DNA of 64,000 nucleotides. Source: Cocos nucifera (taxonomy: Eukaryota > Streptophyta > Magnoliopsida > Arecales > Arecaceae). Below the pieces are notes generated by a model. The model saw only the letters and a program-made list of their open reading frames with translations, was not told the origin of the DNA and did not search any database. Positions within the stretch are counted from its first letter, which is position 1; each line of letters begins with the position of its first letter. The DNA lies in assembly GCA_006176705.1 (NCBI GenBank), contig QRFJ01000387.1, positions 962,462 through 1,026,461 of the forward strand, written 5' to 3'. The position numbers and the translations under genes are program-made. Shown here one piece after another: positions 54,507-64,000 of the stretch.

Positions 54507-56353
54507 TAATAAGTGGTAAAAATATACTAATAAAAATATTAAATTATAAAATAAATTAATCTATTTTTTAGAAATTAATATTTTTATTAATTTTATATAG
54601 GAAAGAAGGCCACCAATATGAAGATCTTATTTTTTTGGTTCAGATGAAATAAATTTCAAGCAAAATGGACTTCAAATGAGCCCGAAATTGAATTTCAAAG
54701 AAAATAAAAAAAAAAAACTAGTCTGGTTCAAATTGATTCAAAAAAATTGGCTCAACAGACCGTCCGATCTGATCACACCAAGCAGATTGCCAGCTAACAC
54801 AACGCTAATGCCAAGCTAACATCAGCATTTTTTGCGGTGCATGGTAGACCACTATGGAGGGTATTTCGGAGATTTCATAGGGAGAAGAGCACTCTGATTG
54901 GCTAAAGAAAGCAATGGTCCATGCAACACTGGGCTTGCACATGATCTACAGAGGGCAATTTAGAAATTTTACCTAATTTAATGGGCATCTTTTACTAGGA
55001 TTTGATCAAACGATTGAAACTCGTGCGCTGACGAATGGCAGATGTAGCTTCTGATCGAGATCCAACGATTGAGATTCATCCCAACTTTTAACTAAGAATC
55101 TGAAGCTCTCCTATGTGCGATCTGATGGCCCAGATTCAATCCAAAGACTGATTCGATGGCCACCATAAATTTCTACTTGATTTGGGATATTTTAAAAGAT
55201 TTTTAAGCAATTTTTGATCTATTGGATGCTGATATGAAGGCCAAAATTATCCAGAATTTTAATTTGACTAATGTTAAGAGTTTTAAACCCAATTTAGTTA
55301 GGATTTCTTTCGAAATCCACCTCTTAGCCTATAAAAAGGAGGGCTATCTGCTGTTGCCAGAAGAAAAAAAAATAGAGAGAGGAAGGAAAAAAAGAGAGAG
55401 GTAGAGAGAGTTTTGAATAGAGATTTTTGAGAGAGAGAAAAGGAAGGGCTTTTAATTTTTTTTTCTTTTCTTCTTCCAACAATCAAAACATCGATTAAGG
55501 AGCTTCTCTTCTTCTTCATCAAGTTTTCCATACCAAGAGCAATGGACAACCAATTTCCGCAATTAAACAATCTAATTTCTTCATGCTTTTTATTTTATTT
55601 GCTGTTTTTGAACTTGTTATCATGAACTAAATTTTCTTTTACTAAGGCTAAAGTGTAGCCACTTTTTTGATCCAATATTCAGTATGATTTATTTTTAATT
55701 TTAAATTTTATTCATGAGGAGTATATAAATCTGATCTTAATGCTTTTAAATTACTGACCATCTTCTAATTAATCTGATGAACATAGATGTTACGGATCAA
55801 GTACATCTATGTTATTGCTTCTTGATTATATACCTTGTATTATGAATCAAATTAGAATTCATATGCATGCAAGAATTTTAGTGCACTTTGGATGCAGCGT
55901 ATTTTAATTAGAGGATTTCACAAAACTTAATACATTAATATTTATTTAAATTACACTTGGACCAAAGGATAATTAATAAATATTGATAGTTTTGCTATGC
56001 TTGGATCAAAAAATAGTGAATAAATTAGGAGACTCCACCATCACATGAAATAAAATTAATCTAATAACCTAAATATTGTATTGACTGAGTTGGTGAACCG
56101 ATTGCCTTAATAATCCATTGCTTTTAAGTTTAAAACTCTAATAATTACACTCTCTCTATTTCCTTAAAATTTTTAATTATTTCTTTATTTTGTTCTTTAA
56201 TTTTTTATTCTCATAAATTGATCTTCTAAATAAAGCATAGAAAAGAGCTTTTCAGTACTTATTTTTCAATCTTCTAGGGATGATACTCTACTCATTTACT
56301 TTATTACTTGATCAACTGGTGCACTTTTCATAGCTATAGATTAGCACGCATCA
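54507..56353 (+). mobile_element. Solo Gypsy LTR inserted in the tandem repeat
   Basis: 1847 bp, starts TAATAAGTGG (mutated TGATAAGTGG) and ends GCACGCATCA, with perfect ACCTT duplications. The AT-rich start and the GAAAGAAGGCCACCAAT block match the Gypsy-3 LTR. A TATA box (CTATAAAAAGG) at about 55330 sets the plus orientation. No internal or second LTR sequence is present, so recombination between two LTRs removed the rest. Frames inside it are chance. Confidence 0.88.
55329..55339 (+). promoter_or_regulatory. Solo LTR TATA box
   Basis: CTATAAAAAGG followed about 30 bases on by CTGTTGCCAG and an AG-rich transcript start region, the usual LTR promoter layout. Confidence 0.55.
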
Positions 56354-56637
56354 ACCTTCGACTTTGCTCATGTTAGGATGAGATTCTCCTTCTGTTCCTA
56401 ATGAGCTGTAGGGATACATTAGGACTGTTGTCAGGGCCTCTTCCCTCATCTCATCTAAAATGAATGAGATCTTCGACTTTACTCATGTTAGGACGAGGTT
56501 CTTCTCTTATTTCTAATGGACTATATTTGTCGTGAAATTAAGTTCATGGAGTAGTCCTCCTTTATCACCGATACATAACAAAGATTAGGGTGTTGGAGTA
56601 GGAAGATTTTATTGTAACTAAATTATTGATAATACAT
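56354..56637 (-). repeat. 116-bp tandem repeat, second block, then spacer to integrase
   Basis: 56354-56520 completes the unit broken at 54506 and holds about one and a half more units (next start near 56434). From about 56525 to 56637 is unique sequence down to the integrase stop. Confidence 0.85.
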
Positions 56638-57990
56638 TCATAGATTTTTCATATTCGATGGTCGAGGTAGGTCTACCCCCTCGAGTTCCTTCAAGTAGTA
56701 CGTCCCAGATCGGATGACTTTCATGACCTCGTAGGGTCCTTCATAATTTGGGGCAAGCTTCCCCTGACTCTGAGGCTGAGAGATAGCGGCTTGCCGAAGT
56801 ACTAAATCCTCCACTCTAAATATTTTATCTCTAACTCTAGAATTATAATATTGAGCCACCCTTCACCTGTAGGCCACCATCTGAACTTGGGCTTCAACTC
56901 TTTTTTCTTCCAACAGATCGAGGTTGACTATGAGGTCATGCGAGTTATGCTGCTCATTGAAGGCCATGACCCATGCTGATGGGAGTTTAAGCTCGATTGG
57001 GATGACTACCTCCATTCCAAAGGCCAAGACAAATGGTGTTTCCCCAGTTGGTAGCCTTTGAGTAGTTCGGTATGCCCAGAGGATGTCGTAAAGTTTGTCC
57101 GCCTAGGCTTTCTTTGCTCTATCAAGCCTTATCTTAATGCCTTGCAACAGGATCTGGTTGGTTACTTCAACATTTTTATTTGCCTGTGGATGAGCTATCG
57201 ACATGAAGTGATGGAAGATGTTTAAATCTTTGTAGAACTCATCGAACCTCATCCTAACGAACTATCATCCGTTATCTGTTATGAGAGTTTGGGGTAGACC
57301 AAACTGGCAGACGATTAACTTTCAGATGAAATTCTGTACCTTAGCCTCAGTAATTTTTGCTAGTGGTTCAGCTTTGATCCATTTGGTGAAGTAGTCGATC
57401 GCAATCAGGAGAAACTTTGATTATCCAGATGCCACTGGGAAAGGATCAAGTATATTCATTCTCCACTGCACAAATAGCCAAGGTGTGCTTAGTGGAGTAA
57501 GCTTGGAGGTCGGCTATCTTTGTATGTTTATATTTCTCTGACAGTGATCACATTTTTTGACATATGTCATAGAATCATGGTACAAGATCGGCCAATAGTA
57601 TCTTTACCGAAATAGTTTTTATAACAGAGATCTAGCTCCTACATGACATCCATAAATTTCCTCGTGCACTTTTCACAATGCGAAGTCCACCTCTGAAGGT
57701 CGAAGACATCTCAACAGCAGTAGCAAATATGATCTTTTATACAATTTGCCCTCATACAAAACGTACTGGGAGGCTTGATTCTTGAGTTTTTGAGCTTCTT
57801 TCGGATCATAAGGAAGAACTCCCTCTTTGAGATAGGCAACTAATGGGTCAATCCAGCTCGGCTCGAGCCCCATCTTCATAATGAGCTATGATTCCTCTGA
57901 GCTTAGATATTTTAGAGTTTTAAAAAATACTTTTTTAGATAGTTCGACTGGGGCTGAAGTAGCCAATTTAGAGAGAAGGTTGGCTCTTAT
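56638..57990 (-). pseudogene. Gypsy-in integrase
   Basis: Minus strand: WIDPLVAYLKEGVLPYDPKE and QYVLYEGKLYKRSYL before the zinc region (CDHCQ), then core pieces TPWLFVQWRMNILDPFPVAS, AIDYFTKWIKAEPLAKITEA, QTLITDNG and VEVTNQILLQGIK (D, D and E of the DDE triad all visible). The C-terminal block MAQYYNSRVRDKIFRVEDLV, KLAPNYEGPYEVMKVIRSGT (GPY motif) ends at 56641. No chromodomain, as in Tat elements. Several stops. Confidence 0.88.
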
Positions 57991-58008
57991 ATTTTCTACC
58001 CTCAGAAT

Positions 58009-58509
58009 TTATCGAATGCCAAAACTGTCAAAGGTCGGAGTCAAATCCATTACTTTCTCAAGGTATTTCATCATACTTTCCTTCCATGCTTCATAGTTGC
58101 CACTAACTTGGCCGACCACCAATTGAAAATCACTATAGATTTGAAGCCGATCTACTTTTAAGTCTCTTGCCATTTTTAATCTAGCAATCAGTGCTTTATA
58201 TTCGACCCCGTTATTAGTTGTAGAGAATTCGAAGCGTAGCGCGTACTTGGCGATGACTCCCTTGAGGTTGACTAAGACTAACCCCATACCTGCTCTAGCG
58301 AAGTTGGATGAACCATCTACGTACAGGGCCTGAAAACCTTCAGAAAGGTTGGCACTTTCTTCGGAGAGGCTCGATTGCAACCACGGAATGCCGATCTCAT
58401 TCTGCTCAAGCTTGACTTCATCTAGAATGGTACACTCAACTATGAAGTCGGCCAGTGCTTGAGCCTTGATTGCTGGTCGAGGTCGATAGTTGATGTCAAA
58501 TTCCATCAA
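58009..58509 (-). pseudogene. Gypsy-in second (plant-type) RNase H
   Basis: 166 open codons: FDINYRPRPAIKAQALADFI is the end of the first RNase H, then LYVDGSSNFARAGMGLVLVN, STTNNGVEYKALIARLKMAR and LQIYSDFQLVVGQVSGNYEA. Catalytic D (VDGSS), E (VEY) and D (SDFQ) are all present. This uninterrupted domain shows what Gypsy-out lost to the insertion: Gypsy-out breaks after its equivalent of RLKMARDL. Confidence 0.92.
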
Positions 58510-59745
58510 TTCAATGGTTCATTTTGCAATTCTTTCGAAAGCATCCATTTGATGAAGGATTGCTCTGATCGATTGGTTAGTGAGGAGCATTATAGCATGT
58601 CCTTGAAAGTAAGGTCAAAGTCTTTCTGTTGCAACCAGAAGAGCATAAGTCAATTTTTTCAACTTTGTATACCTGATCTCAGCATCTCTTTAAATTTGGC
58701 TTGTATAGTAGACTGATCATTATACTTTTGTCTCTTCTTTGATCAAGACTGTCGCTAGCGTCATAGGAGAGATCGTGAGGTAGAGAAATAGCTCCTCTCT
58801 AGATTTGGATTTGGCCAATAGGGGGCGAGCCAAGGTAGTTCTTGAGCTCGTCGAACATTTTTTGGCATTCTTGAGTCCAGTAAAAATCTTTCGATTTTCT
58901 AAGGATTTGGAACAAGGGCATGCAACATTCGGCCGACCTCGAGATAAAATGATTCAAAGATACCACCTTCTCGATCAGGCGCTGAACTTTCTTGATGGAC
59001 TTTGGAGCAATCATCTTCTAGATAGCTTGAATTTTTTTTGGGTTGACCTCGATCCCTCATCTCAAGATCATGAATCTCAAAAATCTTCTTGAGGCTACCC
59101 TAAAGGTGTACTTGGTTGGGTTCAGCTTCATCTTATATTTTTTGAGTGCATCAAAAGTCTCTTCAAGGTCGGCGACATGATTGATGGTCTTTCGACTTTT
59201 GACCAGTATGTCATCGACGTAAACCTCAATATTGCGATCGATCTATTTCTTAAAGATTTTATTGATCAAGCGCTGATAAGTTACGCCTGCATTTTTAAGC
59301 CCGAAGGGCATGACCCTGTAACAGTAAAAATCATGGTTAGTAATAAAATCAGTACTCTCCTTGTCCTCTGGTGCCATCCAAATTTGGTTGTAGCTAGAGA
59401 AGGCATCCCTGAAGGTGAGGAGCTCGTAGCCTAAAGTCGCGTCCACCAGTTGATCGATTCTGGACAAAGGATAGCTATCTTTTGGATAGGCCTTATTAAG
59501 CTTCTTAAAGTCGATGCACATCCTCCACTTGTCTTGGCTTTCTTGAGTAGGACCTCATTAGAGACCCAAGTCGGATAGCTGGCTTCTCAAATAAATTTGA
59601 TGTTGAAAAGCTTGTCGACTTCTTCTGCTATTACCTTCTGTCTTTCTGGTGCATGGCCTCAAATTTTTTCTTTCACTGGTCGATGCTTGGGATCAATGGT
59701 CAGTTGATGTTCCATAACCTCGACGTCAATCCTAGGCATATCTAT
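58510..59745 (-). pseudogene. Gypsy-in reverse transcriptase and first RNase H
   Basis: RT: MCIDFKKLNKAYPKDSYPLS, YNQIWMAPEDKEST, VMPFGLKNAGVTYQRLINKI, VYVDDILV at about 59205-59225. Then 59014-58799 IAPKSIKKVQRLIEKVVSLN and WTQECQKMFDELKNYLGSPP lead into RNase H (58510-58800, broken). Frameshift near 59240 and several stops. Less altered in conserved residues than the Gypsy-out copy (FGLKNAG kept). Confidence 0.9.
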
Positions 59746-60390
59746 TGAAACCCAGGCGAAGATGTCAGCATTTCTCCATAAAAAGGTGATGAGCTACTTC
59801 CGAACTTCATCTTTCAGATTGGAGCCAATTTGCACCGTATGCTCTATATTTTCATCATTTAGGGGGATGGTCGCAAGATCATCTATCAGTTCTCCCCTTT
59901 CTTCCATGAGGTCATCTCGAGCATCTAGTCCATCAATAGGATAAGGGTCGGACTGCTCTTTCTTTCGCAAGGTAATTGAGTAGCAGTGCCTTACCAGAGC
60001 TTGATCTCTTCTGACCTCTCCGATCCCGTAACTTATCAAAAACTTCATCTTTAAATAATAAGTAGACACCATCCGAAGTGCATTTAAATCAGGTCGGTCA
60101 AGAATTGCATTGTAAATGGAGGGAGCCTTTACTATCAAAAAATCCACCTACGCTCTGAATTATTTTGGATATTATCCGGTAGCCATAGCTAGAGTCATTA
60201 CATCTTCAACTAGTACTGCAGCACCAGTGAAGCCTACTAGGAGGGAGTTTATTGGTCTAAGCTGACTATTTGATATTGACATTTTGGAGAAAGCATCATA
60301 AAACAAGACGTCAGCCAAACTTTCATTATCGACTAGAATGTGACGTACATCATAGTCTGCTATATTTAAAGAGATTACAACCGCATCATT
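59746..60390 (-). pseudogene. Gypsy-in protease region
   Basis: Minus strand near 60390-60170: HNDAVVISLNIADYDVRHIL, VDNESLADVLFYDAFSKMS, LLVGFTGAAVLVEDVMTLAM. Then 60147-59794: MDFLIVKAPSIYNAILDRPD, the linker toward RT. Active site D-N-E as in Gypsy-out. Confidence 0.82.
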
Positions 60391-62042
60391 GTGCGAAAAC
60401 TATACTCTTCCTATATCTACCTCAGTGAAGGTTATGGATTCTTCAGCCCTCCATCTTTTCACTGATCCTCCAGATCCACTGGCCTCTTCTCATCGAAGTT
60501 TCCTAGAGATAGTGTTGATGATGTTGAGAAATGGTCGATCTCCTTGTTATTCCTCCCTCCTTGATGATTCTGACTGCGGTAATGCCCTCGACCGATCTTC
60601 TCTTGCTTCAGACCGACATTTGAGGAATCAATCCAGCTGATCTCTCTTGATGAGCTCCTCGATCTCGTCTTAGAGTTGAATGCATTTTTCAGTATCGTGG
60701 CCATGGTCAAGATGGTAGAGCTAGTATTTGCTAGGATTACGCTTGTCAGGATGAGTGTGCATCCTTTCAGACCTCGATAATTACTTCTTGATCTTCATTA
60801 ATACTTGCATTTTTGGAGCATTGAGAGGGGTAAAGTTGTAAAACCTTCTGAGGGAAGAACTTCTTCGTGCCCTTCTATCGGAGCTTCTTTGACGATGAGC
60901 TTGAGGAAGAGTTTGGGCTCGTTTGTGTTCGGGAGGAGTTCATGAGCATAACCGAACTTCATTCGACCCTCCATTAGCTATAGGTTTATTAGACTCGCCC
61001 GTCTGCCACTCTCCTACAGCTTTCTCATCCTTCAATTTGAAGGTTTCTTCCACTCGAGCATATCCTTCAGTCCAAACTAGCAGATCGGCAAAGTTCCTAC
61101 GGTACTTCTTTTTTAGGGAGAATAATAAATTATTCTTCTAAAGGCCGCCCTTGACTGCGGCCATTGCAACAGACTGGTCCAGGGTTCGAACCTTCAATGC
61201 AGCAGCATTAAATCGAGTGACATAAGCTTGGATAGATTTTTCCTCCTTCTGCTTGATATTCATCAAAAAATTTGAATCTCGGTGCGGATGTCGGCTGCTA
61301 ACGAAGTGAGTCACAAACTGATGACTCATTTTATCGAAAAAAAAATGGTATCCGACTTAAATATTGAGTACTAGTTTCTTGCTACTTCTTTTAAGGTAGA
61401 TGGAAAAGCTCGGTATAAGATGGCATCTGGTGTGCCATGGAGTAGCATTATAATTCGAAAGGCCTTCAGATGATCGATCGGATCAGAGGTTCCATCGTAA
61501 CTTTCAAATTAGGAGAGCTTGAAGTTTGGCAGAATCAGCTCTTGCATAATTTGGAGAGAGAAAGGAAGATCAGTGCAGATATCATCATGATGAGTCGAGA
61601 TGATGTGGCAGAATTCCTTAATCCATCGATCCATCTCCCATAATTTTTGATCAAGAACATCATCTCGATCGCAGATCTTGAAAGGCTTTCGACTGTATAT
61701 GGGGAAGATCTCTTCCGAAGAAGAATCATGATTCGAACAAGAATCCTCTGCTCTTTGTTTCTCCTTCCCATGGGTGATGGATATGCTAGCCTAAGTGCTC
61801 CTCCTTAGGATCGATTTCTGACATCTCGATGGTGGATTTCCTAGCAGAACCACCATCGGGGGCTGCCGCATAGCGTGCACCATTTCGATGAGGCCTTGAA
61901 CTCGCTGCATCAGCAGGTTAAATTGCTCCAGATCTACCATTGCGGTCGATGGAGGAGGAGGTTGTAGCACCAGCGATGGAGTAGGAATGGATGGATCTAA
62001 CTCAAATTTGATGGTAGAAGTGGTAGATCTTTGGATAGTCAT
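60391..62042 (-). pseudogene. Gypsy-in gag
   Basis: Starts at 62042 (TMVDLEQFNLLMQRVQGLIE near 61950, as in Gypsy-out). The core is frame-broken between 61770 and 61330, followed by MSHQFVTHFVSSRHPHRDSN, EKSIQAYVTRFNAAALKVRT and, near 60740, YHLDHGHDTEKCIQL. Then 60710-60459 is an Arg/Ser-rich tail. Multiple stops and shifts. Confidence 0.82.
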
Positions 62043-62144
62043 CTTCTTTGGAGGTATTTCTTAGGATTGAGGAAGAGGATGGAGACGAACCTTGAAGAAG
62101 AATATCCATAAGATCGACTGAGCACTCCTTTAAGAACAAGGATA
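62043..62144 (-). other. Gypsy-in leader lacking its primer site
   Basis: On minus, the LTR end CCTAAGA runs straight into TATCCTTGTTCTTAAAGGAG. Gypsy-out has about 40 extra bases here, including TGGCGCTAGAGGAAGG. The primer site was deleted. Confidence 0.7.
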
Positions 62145-63158
62145 TCTTAGGAATAGAATCTGATTGACGTTGGATCGAGCTGGAGTTGAGAAAGAAGAGG
62201 TCACCGCCAGTGACCTACAAAATAAAGTCTTATCTGAAGTCGATGGTGGTGGCTCCGGCAAAATCCTCCGATGATCAAGTCAGCTCTTCTGACCAATAGA
62301 AATGGAGTGCTTAGATAAGAATTTAGTAGAGTTTTCAGAAAAAGAAGAGAGCTTAGAGAAACGTATATGGAGGGTCTCTTTTATAGATGGAGTCTGGAGT
62401 AGATTGATAGTGACAATCGTAATCATCCGATCATGGATCACTTGGAGCCACATAGAATTTATTATGGAGAGAGGTGTCATCCATAGTAGACCGATAATGA
62501 TAGTCGTAACCATCCGGTGATGGGCCATTCGGGGCCACGTGGAATTTATTATGGAGAGAGGTATCGCTTGTAATAGACTGATAATGACAGTCATAACCAT
62601 CCGATAGTGGGGTCGCCTATAGTAGACTGATAATGACAGTCGAAACCATCTAGTAGTGGAGTTGTTTGTTCATTGAGATTTAATAGTCGAAGTTTGGAGG
62701 ATGCAAACGTTGGTTGGTGAAGAGCTTTGACATATATCAATTCCAAAGGAGTTTGGACGTCTAAAAAAAATACGACTATAGGGGATCATCTAGAAGAAAT
62801 ACTACTTAAAATCTAAAAGTAATCCACTGGAAGAATTCAGATGGAGTTCGACTGATGGAGAAGTCCAAAAGAAGTCCGACTGATGGAAAAATCCAACTAA
62901 AAAAGAAGTCTAGAAGGAGTTTGGCTCCTGAAGGAATTTGATTGAAGAAAAAATCTGGAAGGAGTTCGACTCCTGAAGAAATCCGACTGAAGAAGAAGTT
63001 CGGAAGAAGTTCAGCTTCTAAAGGAATTCGACTAAAGGAGAAGTTTGGAAGGAGTTCGACTGCTAGAAAATTTTCAATCGAAGCTCTTCTATGATTACCA
63101 GTTATATTAGGCTAAGCATCAGACTAAACTTCGACGAAAGCGGGATTTATCCGTAACA
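62145..63158 (-). repeat. Gypsy-in 5' LTR
   Basis: 1014 bp, plus TCTTAGG (mutated TGTTAG) to CCGTAACA. Homologous to 52621-53588 throughout, with indels in the short tandem repeats (62400-62650 and 62840-63070). Confidence 0.9.
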
Positions 63159-63163
63159 AGAGT
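63159..63163. repeat. Target site duplication AGAGT, right copy (Gypsy-in)
   Basis: AGAGT directly after the LTR terminus TAACA; the Gypsy-out RNase H frame resumes here (E-L-K-V-D). Confidence 0.9.
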
Positions 63164-63435
63164 TAAAAGTAGATCTGCTTCAAGTCTATAGTGATTTTCA
63201 ATTAGTGGTCAGCCAAGTTAGTGGTAACAATGAAGCATGGGAGAAAAGTATAATGAAATACCTTGAGAAAGTAAAGGATTTGACTCTGGCCTTCGAAAAT
63301 TTTGGCATTCAAAAGATTCTGAGGGTAGAAAATGTAAGAGCCAACCTCCTCTCTAAATTAGCCATTTTAGCCCCAGCCAAACTGTCCAAAGAAGTACTTT
63401 TTGAAACACTAAAATGTCCAAACTCTAATTTATAG
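63164..63435 (+). pseudogene. Gypsy-out second RNase H, C-terminal part
   Basis: Continues the domain cut at 52620: LKVDLLQVYSDFQLVVSQVS, NEAWEKSIMKYLEKVKDLTL, then the linker ENVRANLLSKLAILAPAKLS. Third catalytic Asp (SDFQ) present. Open to the stop at 63433. Confidence 0.9.
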
Positions 63436-64000
63436 AAGTCATGTAGGAGCTAGATCCCTATCACAAAGACTACTTCGGCAAGGATACTATTGACTGATCT
63501 TGTACCATAACTCTATAGAGTATATCAAGAAATATGACCGCTGTCAAAAAAATGCAAACATACAAAGACAGCCGACCTCCGAGCTTACTCCATTAAGTGC
63601 ACCTTGGCCATTTGCGCAGTGGGGAATGGATGTACTTGACCCTTTTCCAATGGCATCCGAATAATGAAAGTTCCTTCTAGTTGCAATCGACTACTTCACC
63701 AAATGGATCAAAGCCAAATCACTAGCAAAAATTACTGAGATCAAGGTACAGAACTTCATCTCAAAGTCAATTATCTGCCAGTTTGGTCTATCCTGAACTC
63801 TCATAATAGATAATGGACAATAGTTTGCTGGAACGAGGTTCGCTGAGTTCTGTGAAGATCTAAACATCTCCCATCATTTTACGTCAGTGGCCCATTCATA
63901 GGCAAATGGTGAAGCAAAGGTGACCAATAGAATTTTACTACAGGGCATCAAGACAAGTCTTGAAAGAGCAAGGGGGACTTGGGTGGACGAACTCTACCAC
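63436..64000 (+). pseudogene. Gypsy-out integrase, partial at window end
   Basis: Zinc-binding part IEYIKKYDRCQKNANIQRQP (first Cys of C-D-x-C is Tyr), then LTPLSAPWPFAQWGMDVLDP, a stop and a frameshift. Then AIDYFTKWIKAKS, IDNGQ-stop-FA (usual TDNG), SVAHS-ANGEAKVTNRILLQG and TSLERARGTWVDELYH. DDE residues are recognisable. The rest lies outside the window. Confidence 0.88.

Larger units (their letters stand above)
52621..63158 (-). mobile_element. Gypsy-in, Tat-like Ty3/Gypsy, nested in Gypsy-out
   Basis: Complete, 10538 bp including a 1852-bp solo-LTR insertion. Minus strand: 5' LTR 62145-63158, short leader lacking the primer site, gag, protease, RT, RNase H, second RNase H, integrase, tandem-repeat 3' UTR, purine tract, 3' LTR 52621-53588. 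Perfect AGAGT duplications. Same family as Gypsy-out. All frames have stops; its two LTRs differ by eye at roughly one base in six or seven. Confidence 0.94.
47673..64000 (+). mobile_element. Gypsy-out, Tat-like Ty3/Gypsy, split by Gypsy-in, runs off the window
   Basis: Plus strand: 5' LTR 47673-48619, primer site, gag, protease, RT, RNase H, then a second plant-type RNase H interrupted at 52620 and resumed at 63164, then integrase to the window end. Two RNase H domains and the DGSS..AEY..L motif of the second are characteristic of the Tat lineage (Retand/Ogre group). Target duplication cannot be tested because the 3' end is outside. Frames carry many stops. Confidence 0.92.

Noticed and set aside
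55298..55570. 90-codon minus-strand frame rich in Phe/Ser/Lys
   Set aside because: Low-complexity antisense of the AG-rich R region of the solo LTR.

Overview
The window is plant nuclear DNA with no intact host gene. It is AT-rich and almost wholly made of decayed, nested LTR retrotransposons. Primer binding sites match plant tRNA-iMet (Copia) or the TTGGCGCC-type site (Gypsy). The domain orders are those of plant Ty1/Copia and Ty3/Gypsy elements. The host is an angiosperm, and I would guess a monocot such as a palm, but the sequence does not prove that. Base changes are mostly C-to-T/G-to-A transitions (Cys to Tyr codons, Gln/Trp codons to stops, mutated LTR ends and primer sites). This is the usual signature of old, methylated, silent repeats. 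No tRNA, rRNA, CRISPR or bacterial-type feature was seen.

Layout. 1-813: a CT-rich leader and the broken first exon of a plant DUF620-type gene. 814-15250: Copia-A (+), whose 5' LTR is split by Gypsy-1 (977-8183, minus, target duplication TATAT). Copia-A is cut inside reverse transcriptase by Gypsy-3 (about 15250-18826, minus, 3' LTR plus part of the internal region). 18827-21219: Copia-B (+), LTR and a long open gag. 21220-about 28103: Gypsy-2 (+), a gag-only relative of Gypsy-1 with a truncated 3' LTR. 28104-33429: Copia-C (minus), LTR, leader and gag/protease scraps. 33430-38419: Copia-E (minus) leader and LTR, split by Copia-F (34836-38301, minus, two 880-bp LTRs, gag-protease only). 38420-45846: Copia-D (minus), 3' LTR and a recognisable RNase H, RT, integrase, protease and gag, with no 5' LTR. 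45847-47672: an unclassified LTR-like repeat. 47673-64000 and beyond: Gypsy-out (+, Tat-like, two RNase H domains). A second member of the same family, Gypsy-in (52621-63158, minus), is inserted in its plant-type second RNase H with a perfect AGAGT duplication. Gypsy-in itself holds a solo LTR (54507-56353, duplication ACCTT) inserted in a 116-bp tandem repeat of its 3' untranslated region.

How the parts work together. Nothing here is likely to work autonomously: each gag-pol carries stops, frameshifts or deletions. The window reads as an insertion history. Solid order: Gypsy-1 is younger than Copia-A; Gypsy-in is younger than Gypsy-out; the solo LTR is younger than Gypsy-in. The Gypsy-in/Gypsy-out pair forms a multi-kilobase inverted repeat that could give double-stranded RNA if transcribed through. 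Gypsy-1, -2 and -3 look like one gag-only (non-autonomous) group with a conserved non-coding 3' half and a possible leader intron. Element names (A-F, 1-3, in/out) are mine.
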